Under the pieces are notes generated by a model, which did not search any database, was not told where the DNA came from, and saw nothing but the letters and a program-made list of their open reading frames with translations. The position numbers and the translations under genes are program-made. Shown here one piece after another: positions 19,278-28,336 of a stretch of 45,029 nt of DNA. The stretch is taken from positions 1 to 45,029 of the forward strand of contig VEXC01000009.1 of NCBI GenBank assembly GCA_009391225.1, read 5' to 3'. Within the stretch, counting starts at the first letter, position 1. Each line of letters starts with the position of its first letter. The stretch comes from SAR202 cluster bacterium AC-647-N09_OGT_505m (GTDB taxonomy: Bacteria > Chloroflexota > Dehalococcoidia > UBA2985).

Positions 19278-19321
19278 CGGTTAACTCCTCTAAATCGATT
19301 GTCTAGCACGCACCTACGCCG

Positions 19322-20188
19322 TTATTCTCCTGCAGCCTGCCGGAATTTCAGGGCCTTCTCGGCAACCTGCAACATCACTTTAACGGGGGCTTCTTTACCA
19401 GTCCACAGCTCAAAGGAAGCCGCCCCTTGATAGATAAGCATGGGTAACCCACCCAGGACCCGCGCCCCAGCCTCCGACGCCTCCCGCAGCAGCTGGGTCT
19501 CCTGTGGATTGTACACCAGGTCGCAAATCAGCGCGTGGGATGGAACGAGTTCGGCCTCAATTGGAGTCCTTCCCTGGCCAGTTCCACCCATCATTCCCAA
19601 AGAGGTACAGTTGACGATGACCTCGCTATTGGCGGCTGCTATTGACAGCGACTCAGGATGCAATGAAATAGCCTCAGCGGAGGGCACCAAGGGACGCACG
19701 TCCTCCACCAGTGCCTTGGCTCGCTCCACGGTGCGGTTTGCTATGACCAGGGATTTCACTCCTGCACCTGCAAGAGCCATGGCCACGGCCCGCGCAACTC
19801 CTCCAGCCCCCAACACCAGTGCCGTCCTGCATGCCGGATCGAACCCAGCATCCTCTTTCAGAGCCCTCAGAAAGCCCTGGGCGTCTGTGTTATGACCAAC
19901 TAATACCCCGCGGCGGTTCTCAATAGTGTTAACGGCTCCTATCAGTTTGGCCTCTTCCTCCAAATCATCGAGTAGAGCTACTATCGCCTCTTTATGGGGA
20001 ACGGTAACGTTTGCTCCAATCTGGTTCATGTCGCGCAGAATCGCAACTACCCGAGGCAGCGAAGTGACATCCACATCCATCACCTCGTATCGCACATCCA
20101 GTCCGTAGTAATCCAGAGCAGCCTGCTGAAAGGCTGGCGAAACTGAGTGCCCAAGGGGATGACCTATGAGGAAGATGCGCTTAGTCAT
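19322..20188 (-). CDS. aroE: Shikimate dehydrogenase (NADP+)
   Basis: AroE reduces 3-dehydroshikimate to shikimate with NADPH. The 288-residue protein has the usual size. The substrate domain holds GHPLGHSVSPAFQQA, with the Ser-x-Ser shikimate contact, and NVTVPHKEAIV, whose Lys is the catalytic residue. The Rossmann domain begins ALVLGAGGVARAVAMAL and continues VIANRTVERAKAL, the NADP-selective turn. YQGAASFELWTG near the end is the typical C-terminal helix. It precedes aroC by 44 bases, so two shikimate genes sit together. The ribosome site is weak, and ruvX lies 165 bases upstream. Confidence 0.96.
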   Translation of the reverse strand: MTKRIFLIGHPLGHSVSPAFQQAALDYYGLDVRYEVMDVDVTSLPRVVAILRDMNQIGANVTVPHKEAIVALLDDLEEEAKLIGAVNTIENRRGVLVGHNTDAQGFLRALKEDAGFDPACRTALVLGAGGVARAVAMALAGAGVKSLVIANRTVERAKALVEDVRPLVPSAEAISLHPESLSIAAANSEVIVNCTSLGMMGGTGQGRTPIEAELVPSHALICDLVYNPQETQLLREASEAGARVLGGLPMLIYQGAASFELWTGKEAPVKVMLQVAEKALKFRQAAGE

Positions 20189-20353
20189 GGAAGATGGACC
20201 ATTGGGGAAACATACCTGTCAAAGCTAGCAGATTATAGCAGGCGATGTACAGAGTGGACAAGCTGACATCGCGTACCCTACGCCCACTTGTGCACGCGGT
20301 GTATAGGTCTGAGCGAGTTTAGCTCGCTTACGAAAACATTCCTAACCAGCCTG

Positions 20354-20812
20354 CTAGAGACTGCGCCGCCTTTCCAGGTAAGCCCGTAGGATTACCGCGG
20401 CCGATGCTGAGTCCCTAAGGCTCTTTTCACGCGATGGCTGGTGGCCCCCTTCTCGAAGGAGGCGCTCGGCCTCTACGGTGGAGAACCGCTCGTCCTGAGA
20501 GTACACTGGCACCGGCGACCACCTGGCAAGGTCCTGGATGAAGCGCAATACCAACCTGGCCTGGGGCCCCATTCTTCCGTTGAGCGAAATCGGGATGCCT
20601 ACCACCACAGCCTTTGCCTGGTGCTCTTCTGTCAGGCGCACGACAGATTTGAAATCCTCTTCCAGGCCGCTACGTTGGATGGCTGGCAGTGGGGTAACAA
20701 CGATACCCGCAGAGTCGCCTACAGCAACGCCGATACGGCGCTCCCCGACGTCTAGGCCAAGGAAATGTTTTATCGCTTCTCCCCAGATTATTCCGGGACG
20801 TTCCGCCTCCAT
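20354..20812 (-). CDS. ruvX: RuvX/YqgF family RNase H-fold protein
   Basis: This 152-residue protein has the RNase H-like fold of YqgF/RuvX, a family linked to 16S rRNA 5'-end maturation and proposed as a Holliday-junction resolvase. The first acidic catalytic residue lies in FLGLDVGERRIGVAVGD, a second in VVVGIPISLNGRMGPQA, and YSQDERFSTVEAERLL carries the conserved DER(F/L)ST motif. RDSASAAVILRAYLERR is the last helix with the final Asp. It overlaps the end of alaS by 25 bases on the same strand. The alaS-ruvX neighbourhood is common in bacteria. The start at 20812 is the first available; the family core begins about 15 residues later. Confidence 0.93.
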   Translation of the reverse strand: MEAERPGIIWGEAIKHFLGLDVGERRIGVAVGDSAGIVVTPLPAIQRSGLEEDFKSVVRLTEEHQAKAVVVGIPISLNGRMGPQARLVLRFIQDLARWSPVPVYSQDERFSTVEAERLLREGGHQPSREKSLRDSASAAVILRAYLERRRSL

Positions 20813-23802
20813 CGCCTTACCTCTTCCTCGGCAACACGCACAGCGTCCATAAGCTTGCGTGGGTCACGGCCTCCGGCCTGGGCAGTCTCAGGACGACCAC
20901 CTCCGCCACCTCCCATCGCTTTGGTCGCCTCCTTGACCACATTGCCAGCGTGGAATCCCTGCTCAACGATATCCTTGGTAGCCATAACTAGCATGGTGGG
21001 TCGACCCTCCAGAATTGTTCCCAGGATTACCACACAGCTCTTCAAGTCATTCTTGAGCCAGTCGCCAGCCTCTCGCAGGAGATCCACAGCGGAGACTGCC
21101 AAATCCCCCGATACCACGTTTATCCCCTCCACTTGCTTCCGGAGCAATCCCGCCACTTGGTGCTTCAGCAAATCCCGTTCCAGGGACTCGGCGCGCTTTT
21201 GGGTATGCTCAAGCTCCGACAGCAAACCCTCTACCCTGGGCACCAGTTCGTCAGAGGATACCTGCAAGCGACGTGCCACGGCATCGAGCGATGCAGCGTG
21301 CTGGGACACGAGGTCCTCTGCGCCACGACCAGTCACGGCCTCGATGCGACGGAGCCCGGAGCCGATGCTACTCTCAGATACGACGTGACACAGACCGATA
21401 TCCCCGGTACGATGTACGTGGGTGCCACCACAGACTTCCATGCTGAAGGGCACTCCGTTAGCCACCTCCACCACACGTACTTGATCGCCGTACCTGTCAC
21501 CGAAGAAAGCCAGCGCACCTTGGGACACGGCCTGACGATAGGTGGTCTCTTCGGAGGTCACTGATATGTTCTCACGAATTTTCTGGTTGGTAAGGCGCTC
21601 CACCTCCCGCAGCTCCTCCTGGGATAGCGGGCTGACGTGCGTGAAGTCGAAGCGCAGGCGATCTGGCGCCACCAGGGAGCCGTGCTGCCGTACGTGGGAA
21701 CCCAGAACTTGTCGCAGAGCTGCATGGAGCATATGGGTCGCAGTGTGGTTGCGAGCAGTGTCATGCCGACGCTGGGAGTCTACCCTAGCCTCAACCGTAT
21801 CGCCAACGGCTATGCCGCCACTGAGCACCATACACAAATGCACGGTGAGACCTGGAATGGGAGCCTGGGTATCCTCCACGCGCAGGCTGAAAGCCCTCGT
21901 GTTGTCTAGGGTACTTCCCTTCCCTTCCTCGGATGGAAGGGTGTGCCCCACCATCTCGCCCCCATCACCAATCTGGCCGCCCATCTCAGCGTAGAAGGGA
22001 GTCTCACGAAGCACCACTTCCACTTTCCGCCCCTTTCCTGCTTGGTTCACCCGCTCGCCGTCCGAGAGCATGGCAATAATCACAGACGAGGCGGTAAGGG
22101 TCTCGTAGCCGAGGAATGTGGTTGAGCCGACACCCAGGTCCTGATAGACACGCATCACATCAAAGCCACCGCTGAATTTCCCCCCCTCGCCACGTGATAC
22201 TCTCTCGTGGGTTTCCATTTCTCTGCCGAAACCATCCCAGTCGATTCCATTGATGCCTTGTTCTCTTGCTATCTCTTCAGTTAGCTCTGGAGGAAAACCA
22301 TAGGTGGCGTAGAGGAGAAAAACCTCCATACCAGACATAGTATCTATCAAAGCTAAAGCTCGTAGGTAAAATGTTTGATCCGAGAATAAATCTGTTCCTT
22401 CAATCAAGGCTGTCAGGGGTTTAACTAATTCCAGATGAACCGCTGTCTTAATTATTGGGTGGACGTAGTCTTCAGTTTCGGAAGTGATGAACGCTGCAAG
22501 CCTTCTTTTAATCTCTGGTTGGGGATATAGTGACTTGCCCTGCTCAATGAATCCTGCTATTTCCTCCTTCAGAATCCTGCGACGCGTAATAATTCCATTT
22601 ACTGAATCAATAAGAACAGTTTCTCCTCTATCGACGAGTTGCCCAAACCGTTCTTCCTCGAGCCCCATGACCCGCAGAATGAACTCTTGTCGCTCTTTCA
22701 GGTCCGGAAACTGGAATTTCATGCACTCTATTACCGCCGCCACAACCTTAGGCAACATCGCTCGTGCTTCGACAGGTAGGGGAGATTCATGAATCGCCCC
22801 TACGGTAGGAGTATTGCCGTCTGTGACCTCTAGCCCTAGCTTCTTGCCGTAGCGTATGGCCCGCCGTATGACCCTGCGCAGCACGTAGTCACGGCCATCG
22901 TTGCCTGGCACAACACCGTCGCTTATGAGGAACGCGGCACTACGGGCGTGCTCTGCTACCACCCGTATGGCATAGTCGCTGTCCGGGTCCTGACCGTACC
23001 TCTTTCCACACAGCTCCGCTACTTTCTCCACAACGGGCTGAAAGAAGTCGGTGTCGTAGATGCTGCGCTTGCCCTGGAGGATAACCGCGACACGCTCCAA
23101 GCCCATGCCTGTGTCTATGTTCGGCGTTGGCAGAGGTGTCCGAGAACCGTCCGAGGCCTGATAGTACTGCATGAACACCAAGTTCCAAAGCTCCACAAAC
23201 CGGTCGCACTTGAGATCAAGGCTAGCGGAGACGTTCTCGCAGTTAGGGCCACAGTCCGAGCGTAGGCAGCCCAGAGCCTCGCCAAAATCGTAGTGGATTT
23301 CGCTGCACGGGCCACAAGGGCCTTCGTTTCCCGCTGGGCCCCAGTAGTTATCCTCTTCGCCAAAGCGCCGAATCCGATTCTCCGGAATCCCGGTCGCGAC
23401 CCAGTTTTGAAAAGCCTCGTCGTCGTCCAGGTACACAGTGGCCCACAGTCGCTCTTTCTCAAGTTCCAGATGCACTGTGACGAACTCCCAGGCGTACTCT
23501 ATGGCCTCTTTTTTGAAGTAGTCGCCAACGCTGAAATTGCCCAGCATCTCGAAGAAGGTGAGGTGGGTGGCATCCCCCACGGAGTCTATGTCCGTGGTAC
23601 GGAAACACTTCTGCACGGAGGTAAGCCGATTCCGAGGCGGGGTCATCTCGCCCGTGAAATAGGGTTTGAACTGCACCATTCCAGCGTTGGTGAGCAGCAA
23701 GGTGGAATCCCCCGAGGGGATGAGGGAGGAGCTAGGTATGCGCAGGTGCTCCTTGCTCTCGAAGTAGCGAAGGAATGCCTCTCGAATTTCGGCTCCAGTC
23801 AA
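20788..23802 (-). CDS. alaS: Alanyl-tRNA synthetase, enlarged by two insertions
   Basis: AlaRS charges tRNA-Ala and hydrolyses mischarged Ser and Gly. The class II core begins EIREAFLRYFESKEHLRIPSSSL; motif 2 and 3 regions include FEMLGNFSVGDYFK, WNLVFMQYY and DTGMGLERVAVILQG. The editing domain binds zinc through His686, His690 (HTATH), Cys791 and His795 (CGGTH). The C-Ala domain has the Gly-rich AMGGGGGGRPE. At 1004 residues it is about 130 longer than usual. Residues about 328-346 (GNTPTVGAIHESPLPVEAR) come from a palindromic repeat, and about 400-492 form an extra AT-rich segment. The start is TTG at 23802 after GAGGGG. The frame is intact, so the gene is probably functional. Confidence 0.95.
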   Translation of the reverse strand: MTGAEIREAFLRYFESKEHLRIPSSSLIPSGDSTLLLTNAGMVQFKPYFTGEMTPPRNRLTSVQKCFRTTDIDSVGDATHLTFFEMLGNFSVGDYFKKEAIEYAWEFVTVHLELEKERLWATVYLDDDEAFQNWVATGIPENRIRRFGEEDNYWGPAGNEGPCGPCSEIHYDFGEALGCLRSDCGPNCENVSASLDLKCDRFVELWNLVFMQYYQASDGSRTPLPTPNIDTGMGLERVAVILQGKRSIYDTDFFQPVVEKVAELCGKRYGQDPDSDYAIRVVAEHARSAAFLISDGVVPGNDGRDYVLRRVIRRAIRYGKKLGLEVTDGNTPTVGAIHESPLPVEARAMLPKVVAAVIECMKFQFPDLKERQEFILRVMGLEEERFGQLVDRGETVLIDSVNGIITRRRILKEEIAGFIEQGKSLYPQPEIKRRLAAFITSETEDYVHPIIKTAVHLELVKPLTALIEGTDLFSDQTFYLRALALIDTMSGMEVFLLYATYGFPPELTEEIAREQGINGIDWDGFGREMETHERVSRGEGGKFSGGFDVMRVYQDLGVGSTTFLGYETLTASSVIIAMLSDGERVNQAGKGRKVEVVLRETPFYAEMGGQIGDGGEMVGHTLPSEEGKGSTLDNTRAFSLRVEDTQAPIPGLTVHLCMVLSGGIAVGDTVEARVDSQRRHDTARNHTATHMLHAALRQVLGSHVRQHGSLVAPDRLRFDFTHVSPLSQEELREVERLTNQKIRENISVTSEETTYRQAVSQGALAFFGDRYGDQVRVVEVANGVPFSMEVCGGTHVHRTGDIGLCHVVSESSIGSGLRRIEAVTGRGAEDLVSQHAASLDAVARRLQVSSDELVPRVEGLLSELEHTQKRAESLERDLLKHQVAGLLRKQVEGINVVSGDLAVSAVDLLREAGDWLKNDLKSCVVILGTILEGRPTMLVMATKDIVEQGFHAGNVVKEATKAMGGGGGGRPETAQAGGRDPRKLMDAVRVAEEEVRRWRRNVPE
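22776..22803. repeat. REP-like palindrome inserted in frame in alaS
   Basis: This 28-base sequence is a palindrome apart from one mismatched pair, with 14-base arms GTAGGGGAGATTCA and TGAATCGCCCCTAC. It can form a long hairpin with almost no loop. On the coding strand it gives VGAIHESPLP, a peptide I recall as the translation of an interspersed palindromic repeat in several bacterial genomes. It lies between catalytic motif 3 and the tRNA-recognition helices of AlaRS, where other AlaRS proteins have no such residues. The repeat-family identity is from memory; the palindrome is directly visible. Confidence 0.72.
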
Positions 23803-24485
23803 ATCTGGCCCCTCAAAAGTTGCAAAGGCGTATACAGCTAGGATTTTAGGTTAAGGCCATAGGGGTGTCAATGCAAGCCCAAAAGGGACGCCTCGGCTAA
23901 GGCCAGGAGTCCATTTGAATCGAACCACACACTATCCTCGCCCTCTTATCCTCAATGGCCTTCTCACGTTGGTCTTGCTGGCTTGGAGACTGGAACCTTC
24001 CGCATTTTGCATGGTCCAAATGTGGGCCTTTCTGCCATATGTTACCTAAATCTCTCTTGTTTCAGGCCATTGGCAGCGTAACGGTGCAGTTGCCCGTACT
24101 ATATCTGCGCCATCTAATAATAAGTTAGTTCCTATCATTAACCTCCTACTCCTCCTCGCTATTGGACTCCTCCTTCATGGCAACGTGTTACCTGTAAAGG
24201 TCACGTGCACTCCTACGGCTTGATCTCAGGAATCGCAGCCTTTATCCACGGGTTCTCGTAGGTGTGGTCTACATCCAGATTCAGATTACCCTTGGCTCAA
24301 TACGTTATCCCAGACTTATGGGATGGAATAGACTCATTCCTCGAAGAATGGTCCACATCTACGCGTATCCCTAGGACCTACCTGAAAGGCTCTCAATCCC
24401 ATAGTACCATGCCCTAAACCCTTTCCATAAATATTTCCATCTATCCTCTCATCCGCCTCTACTCAGCCTCACCTGACATAGCAAC
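23803..24485. other. Divergent intergenic region between alaS and dnaJ
   Basis: This long gap must contain the alaS promoter on the minus strand. I looked for an alanine T-box leader and found no T-box core sequence. An open stretch on the plus strand from 24050 to 24223 has no start codon but encodes NKLVPIINLLLLLAIGLLLH, a good membrane helix, and then VLPVKV and a stop; it may be the stump of a lost small membrane protein. Two short hairpins lie at about 24309-24345. Confidence 0.4.
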
Positions 24486-24506
24486 GTTGATAGTTCTGTG
24501 TCAAGG

Positions 24507-24531
24507 AAGCTTATGTATGCACATAAAGCTT
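24507..24531. promoter_or_regulatory. Palindromic operator candidate upstream of dnaJ-hspR-clpC
   Basis: An interrupted palindrome with arms AAGCTTATGT and ACATAAAGCTT (one extra A in the right arm) around a 4-base centre ends three bases before the -35 box. A weaker pair, TTGA (24487-24490) and TCAA (24501-24504), is 10 bases apart; the HspR HAIR site has 11 bases between these elements. Either could bind the HspR-like product of this operon. The position fits a repressor site; the assignment to HspR is inference. Confidence 0.45.
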
Positions 24532-24533
24532 TA

Positions 24534-24562
24534 TTGACAACACAGCCTCAGCATACTATGCT
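24534..24562 (+). promoter_or_regulatory. Sigma-70-type promoter of the heat-shock operon
   Basis: A perfect -35 TTGACA (24534-24539) is followed after 17 bases by TATGCT (24557-24562). Transcription would start near 24569, leaving only about 10 bases including the AGGAGAG ribosome site before the dnaJ ATG at 24579. Confidence 0.7.
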
Positions 24563-24578
24563 GATGTGCAGGAGAGTT

Positions 24579-25466
24579 ATGGCCAAAGATTACTACGACA
24601 TATTAGGTCTAAAACGAGGCGCTTCGGAGAAAGAGGTCCGCCAAGCATACCGTCGTTTGGCCCGCAAGCACCATCCCGACGTGAACCCTGGGGACAAGGA
24701 CGCGGAGGTCGCCTTCAAGGAGTTAAACGAGGCTCACGAGGTGATATCCGACCCTGAGAAACGTCAGAAGTACGACCGCTTTGGCGAGAACTGGAAGCAC
24801 GCAGACCAGTTCGCGAGAGGCTATACAGAACCAAATGCAGGCCCTTTTACGCGTGGCCAGAGTGGCAATCCATTTTTCGGAAGAGGTGCCGACGATTTCC
24901 TGGGGGAATTCCTAGGTGTCGGGCGCACCACTACCCGCTCACGTAGAAAGGTGAGACTTGAGCAGGCGGTGGAAGTGACTCTGGAAGAGGCCTTCAACGG
25001 CACCACCCGAATCATACAGATGACGACTGGCCTCCGCGGTGGAATCCACCGCCTGGAGGTTAAAATACCACTCGGGGTGGACAACGGCTCACGTATCCGA
25101 GTCCGCCCAGAAGGCGCAAGCTCTGAGGAGGAACTGTACTTGGTAGTATCTATACGGCCCCATGCCCAGTTCGAGAGACGGCGCCACGACCTGTACACAA
25201 AGGTGGACGTGCCATTGGTGGACGCCGTACTGGGAGGAGAGGTTGAGGTGCCCACACTAACGGACAAAGTTATCCTGAACATACCGCCAGAGACACAGAA
25301 TGGACGCTCTTTCCGCCTATCTGGGAAAGGTATGCCTCGTCTAGGCTCGCCCCAAACCCGTGGCAGTATGTACGTCACCGCCCAGCTAAGCATACCCTCT
25401 GATATATCGGAAGAGGAGAAGGAGATGTTCCGGAAACTCCGAGCCATTCGTGACGAAAAGGAGTGA
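24579..25466 (+). CDS. DnaJ-class co-chaperone without zinc finger (CbpA-like)
   Basis: This 295-residue protein has an N-terminal J domain (residues 1-70) with HPD at 32-34, which stimulates the ATPase of Hsp70. A Gly/Phe-rich linker follows (GPFTRGQSGNPFFGRGADDF), then the C-terminal beta domains (VEVTLEEAFNGTTR, FRLSGKGMPRLG). The four CxxCxGxG zinc repeats of full DnaJ are absent, so it belongs to the type II/CbpA group. The ATG at 24579 is chosen because AGGAGAG precedes it and the J domain starts there; the frame is open further upstream but crosses the promoter. It is the first gene of the stress operon, five bases before hspR. No dnaK is in the window. Confidence 0.94.
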   Translation: MAKDYYDILGLKRGASEKEVRQAYRRLARKHHPDVNPGDKDAEVAFKELNEAHEVISDPEKRQKYDRFGENWKHADQFARGYTEPNAGPFTRGQSGNPFFGRGADDFLGEFLGVGRTTTRSRRKVRLEQAVEVTLEEAFNGTTRIIQMTTGLRGGIHRLEVKIPLGVDNGSRIRVRPEGASSEEELYLVVSIRPHAQFERRRHDLYTKVDVPLVDAVLGGEVEVPTLTDKVILNIPPETQNGRSFRLSGKGMPRLGSPQTRGSMYVTAQLSIPSDISEEEKEMFRKLRAIRDEKE

Positions 25467-25470
25467 GAGT

Positions 25471-25803
25471 ATGGCAACATACAGAAACCAATCGTGGGAC
25501 GACGATGACCCCTGCTTCGTCATAAGCGTAGCCGCTCGGATGGTTCACGTACATTCCCAGACCCTACGGTACTATGAGAGGGAGGGCCTCCTGGAGCCGG
25601 CTCGCTCCAGAGGAAACATACGCTTGTACTCACAGAGAGACATCGAGAAGCTGCGCCGCATCAAATCTCTAATGGATGACCTGGGGATTAACCTGGCCGG
25701 TGTACAAGTGGTGCTGCACATGATGAACCGCATGGCAGAGATGGAGCAGGAAATAGAAGGACTGAAACAGAAGCTGGAGCAGTTACGATCGAGAAAACCA
25801 TAG
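25471..25803 (+). CDS. hspR: HspR-like MerR-family heat-shock repressor
   Basis: This 110-residue regulator has the winged-helix MerR DNA-binding domain at its N-terminus: CFVISVAARMVHVHSQTLRYYEREGLLEPARS and IRLYSQRDIEKLRRI. A short C-terminal dimerisation coil follows, MAEMEQEIEGLKQKLEQL. The sequence pattern VISVAA...HxQTLRxYE is that of HspR, which represses dnaK/clpB-type operons in Actinobacteria and relatives and uses DnaK as co-repressor. The start at 25471 follows AAGGAG; an earlier ATG overlaps dnaJ. Position between dnaJ and a Clp ATPase strongly supports autoregulation of this operon. Confidence 0.9.
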   Translation: MATYRNQSWDDDDPCFVISVAARMVHVHSQTLRYYEREGLLEPARSRGNIRLYSQRDIEKLRRIKSLMDDLGINLAGVQVVLHMMNRMAEMEQEIEGLKQKLEQLRSRKP

Positions 25804-25871
25804 CAGATTAGTAACAAAGACAAGGCATTAACACGACCTGCCCACCAAGACCGCAGGAGGAGGAGGATGCA

Positions 25872-28319
25872 ATGGTCCTAAAACCAGACGACTTTACAGA
25901 GCAAGGCCAGGATGTCCTGGGTTCGTCCCAGGACATCGTACGGAGGTTTAGCCACAACCAGTGGGACGTGGAACATGTCCTTCTGGCCCTACTGGAGTTG
26001 GAGAATGGAGTCCCAGTGGAGGTCCTTCGCCGATTGGGAGTCACCGTGGATGGGGTAAAGAGGCGTGTGGAGGAGGCGTTGGAGCATACTCCCAAGACAG
26101 CCTACGAGACTAACCAGATTTACGTCACCCCCAGGGCTAAGCAACTCCTGGAGAACGCCAAGGCCGAGGCCGATCGTTTCAAAGATGAATTCATCGGCGC
26201 CGAGCACTTGCTCATCGCTATCACCCAGGAGCCCCAAGGAAACGCCCAGCAAATCCTGAAGGAGTTTGAGATTGACCAGGAGAAGGTCTATAAGGCCCTA
26301 GCGGAGATAAGGGGTGGCCACCGCGTCACAGACCCCCGAGCGGAGAGTCGATATCGCTCTCTGGAAAAGTACAGCAATGACCTTACAGCCCTAGCCAGAG
26401 CGGGCAAGTTGGATCCCATCATCGGCAGGGATCGGGAAGTTAGGCGGGTCATGCAGACCATCACCCGCCGTACCAAGAACAATCCGGTCATCATAGGTGA
26501 AGCCGGAGTCGGAAAAACGGCCATCGCCGAGGGCCTGGCCCAACGTATCGTCGCGGGCAACGTGCCCCAAGTGCTCAAGAATCGGCGATTGCTGGCCCTG
26601 GACATGGGCGCGATGGTCGCGGGAAGCAAGTTCAGGGGCGAGTTCGAGGAACGCCTGAAAAGCGTCATAGATGAGGTGAAGCAGGCCCACGGTGAGGTAG
26701 TCCTATTCATAGACGAAATACATACCATGGTGGGAGCAGGAGCAGCAGAGGGATCCCTTGACGCCAGCAATCTGCTGAAACCTGCCCTGGCCCGTGGAGA
26801 GCTCCAGTGCATTGGAGCCACCACCATAAACGAATACCGCCAGCACATAGAAAAGGACTCTGCACTGGAGCGTCGTTTCCAACCCATCTACTTGGAAGAG
26901 CCCGATGTGGACACAGCTGTAGAGATGTTGCGCGGGCTTTGTCCCCGCTACGAGGCCCATCATAAGGTCAAAATCGAGGAGTCAGCCCTAGTGGCCGCTG
27001 TGAAGCTGAGCCATCGCTACATCACCGAACGCCACCTGCCGGACAAGGCAGTGGACCTCATAGACGAGGCCGCTAGCAAACTGCGAATCGACGCGGAGAG
27101 CCTTCCCAAGGAACTGAAGGAGCAGGAGGACCGCATTCGGCGGCTCCAGAACCAAGAAGAGGCGGCCTCTCAAAGGGCTGACTATCAAGCAGCGGCGGAG
27201 TTTCGGATGGAGCGGCTTGGCCTGGAGGAACAGTATAATCATACTCGAGAGCAGTGGCTCAGAGACGATAAGATAGATATGGTGGTAGATGAAGAGGACA
27301 TTGGCCGACTGGTTGCCCAGTGGACTGGCATCCCAGTGAACCAAATGCTGGAGGAGGAAGCGGAAAGGCTGCTACACATGGAGGAGCGCCTCCACCAGCG
27401 GATTATAGGCCAAGACACTGCCATTAGTGTGGTTTCCGAAGCCACTCGTCGCTCTCGGGCGGGCCTAAAGGACCCGAAGAGGCCTATCGGCAGCTTCATC
27501 TTTTTGGGCCCTACAGGTGTGGGAAAATCGGAGTTGGCACGAGCACTGGCGCAGTTCCTCTTCGATCATGAGGAGAACATGGTGCGTATAGATATGTCGG
27601 AGTACATGGAGAAGCACACGGTGTCTCGCCTCATTGGGGCCCCCCCTGGATACATCGGATATGATGAAGGCGGGCAGCTAACTGAAGCTGTCCGAAGAAG
27701 GCCTTTCCGGGTCGTTCTCTTCGATGAGATAGAGAAGGCCCACCCTGATGTGTTCAACATCCTCCTTCAGATCCTAGAAGACGGCCGCCTGACCGATGGG
27801 CACGGCCGCACAGTGGACTTCCGGAACACTCTGGTCATAATGACCAGCAACCTGGGAACAGGAGAGGTTAACCGACAGGTCATGGGATTCCGACGAGACG
27901 AAGAGTCCACCACAGAGCAGACGCGAATGCGTTCTTCAATAGAGGAAGCGCTGAAGAAGACCTTCCGACCAGAGTTGCTCAACCGCATTGACGAGATTGT
28001 AATATTCGAGCCGCTGAGCTTAGAGCAAGTCAAGCAAATCGTAGACCTTCTGGTGGGGGATGTGCGTAATCGACTGGGGGAGCGGGGCATCGGTATAGAA
28101 ATGACGGATAGTGCTGTGGATTGGTTGGCGAAGGAGGGGTTCGATCAGTTATATGGAGCAAGACCTCTGCGAAGAGCGGTACAGAGATACGTGGAAAACC
28201 CACTCTCCAACCGCATACTGGCAGGACAATTCAAAGAAGGAGACATGGTAAGGGTAGAGGCAACCTCTGAAGGACTCACCTATGCTCTCGTAGAAGCGGT
28301 CATAGAAGCCGCTGTGTAA
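25872..28319 (+). CDS. clpC: Clp/Hsp100 AAA+ ATPase, ClpC-like
   Basis: This 815-residue Hsp100 unfoldase has an N-terminal Clp repeat domain (1-145), a first AAA+ domain with Walker A GEAGVGKT (209-216), a short middle domain (about 410-470) and a second AAA+ domain with Walker A GPTGVGKS (546-553). The middle segment is about 60 residues with a UVR-like helix pair ([20 protein letters not shown]), much shorter than the ClpB coiled coil, so I call it ClpC. MGF at 671-673 lies where ClpC proteins have their ClpP-binding loop (VGF/LGF). It may therefore feed ClpP, which is not in this window. Repeated AGGAGG precedes the ATG. HspR operons more often carry clpB, so the ClpB alternative deserves mention. 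Confidence 0.92.
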   Translation: MVLKPDDFTEQGQDVLGSSQDIVRRFSHNQWDVEHVLLALLELENGVPVEVLRRLGVTVDGVKRRVEEALEHTPKTAYETNQIYVTPRAKQLLENAKAEADRFKDEFIGAEHLLIAITQEPQGNAQQILKEFEIDQEKVYKALAEIRGGHRVTDPRAESRYRSLEKYSNDLTALARAGKLDPIIGRDREVRRVMQTITRRTKNNPVIIGEAGVGKTAIAEGLAQRIVAGNVPQVLKNRRLLALDMGAMVAGSKFRGEFEERLKSVIDEVKQAHGEVVLFIDEIHTMVGAGAAEGSLDASNLLKPALARGELQCIGATTINEYRQHIEKDSALERRFQPIYLEEPDVDTAVEMLRGLCPRYEAHHKVKIEESALVAAVKLSHRYITERHLPDKAVDLIDEAASKLRIDAESLPKELKEQEDRIRRLQNQEEAASQRADYQAAAEFRMERLGLEEQYNHTREQWLRDDKIDMVVDEEDIGRLVAQWTGIPVNQMLEEEAERLLHMEERLHQRIIGQDTAISVVSEATRRSRAGLKDPKRPIGSFIFLGPTGVGKSELARALAQFLFDHEENMVRIDMSEYMEKHTVSRLIGAPPGYIGYDEGGQLTEAVRRRPFRVVLFDEIEKAHPDVFNILLQILEDGRLTDGHGRTVDFRNTLVIMTSNLGTGEVNRQVMGFRRDEESTTEQTRMRSSIEEALKKTFRPELLNRIDEIVIFEPLSLEQVKQIVDLLVGDVRNRLGERGIGIEMTDSAVDWLAKEGFDQLYGARPLRRAVQRYVENPLSNRILAGQFKEGDMVRVEATSEGLTYALVEAVIEAAV

Positions 28320-28336
28320 TCGGCCAGAAATCTCCC

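Noticed and set aside
20312..20328. Hairpin AGCGAG/CTCGCT between ruvX and aroE
   Set aside because: The stem is only 6 bp and no U run follows, so it is too weak to call a terminator.
23803..24300. Possible T-box leader of alaS
   Set aside because: No T-box core sequence or specifier-type stem could be found on the minus strand upstream of the TTG start.
24230..24310. Short minus-strand open stretch with protein-like composition (DVDHTYENPWIKAAIPEIKP)
   Set aside because: Only 26 codons between two stops and no start codon; could be chance.
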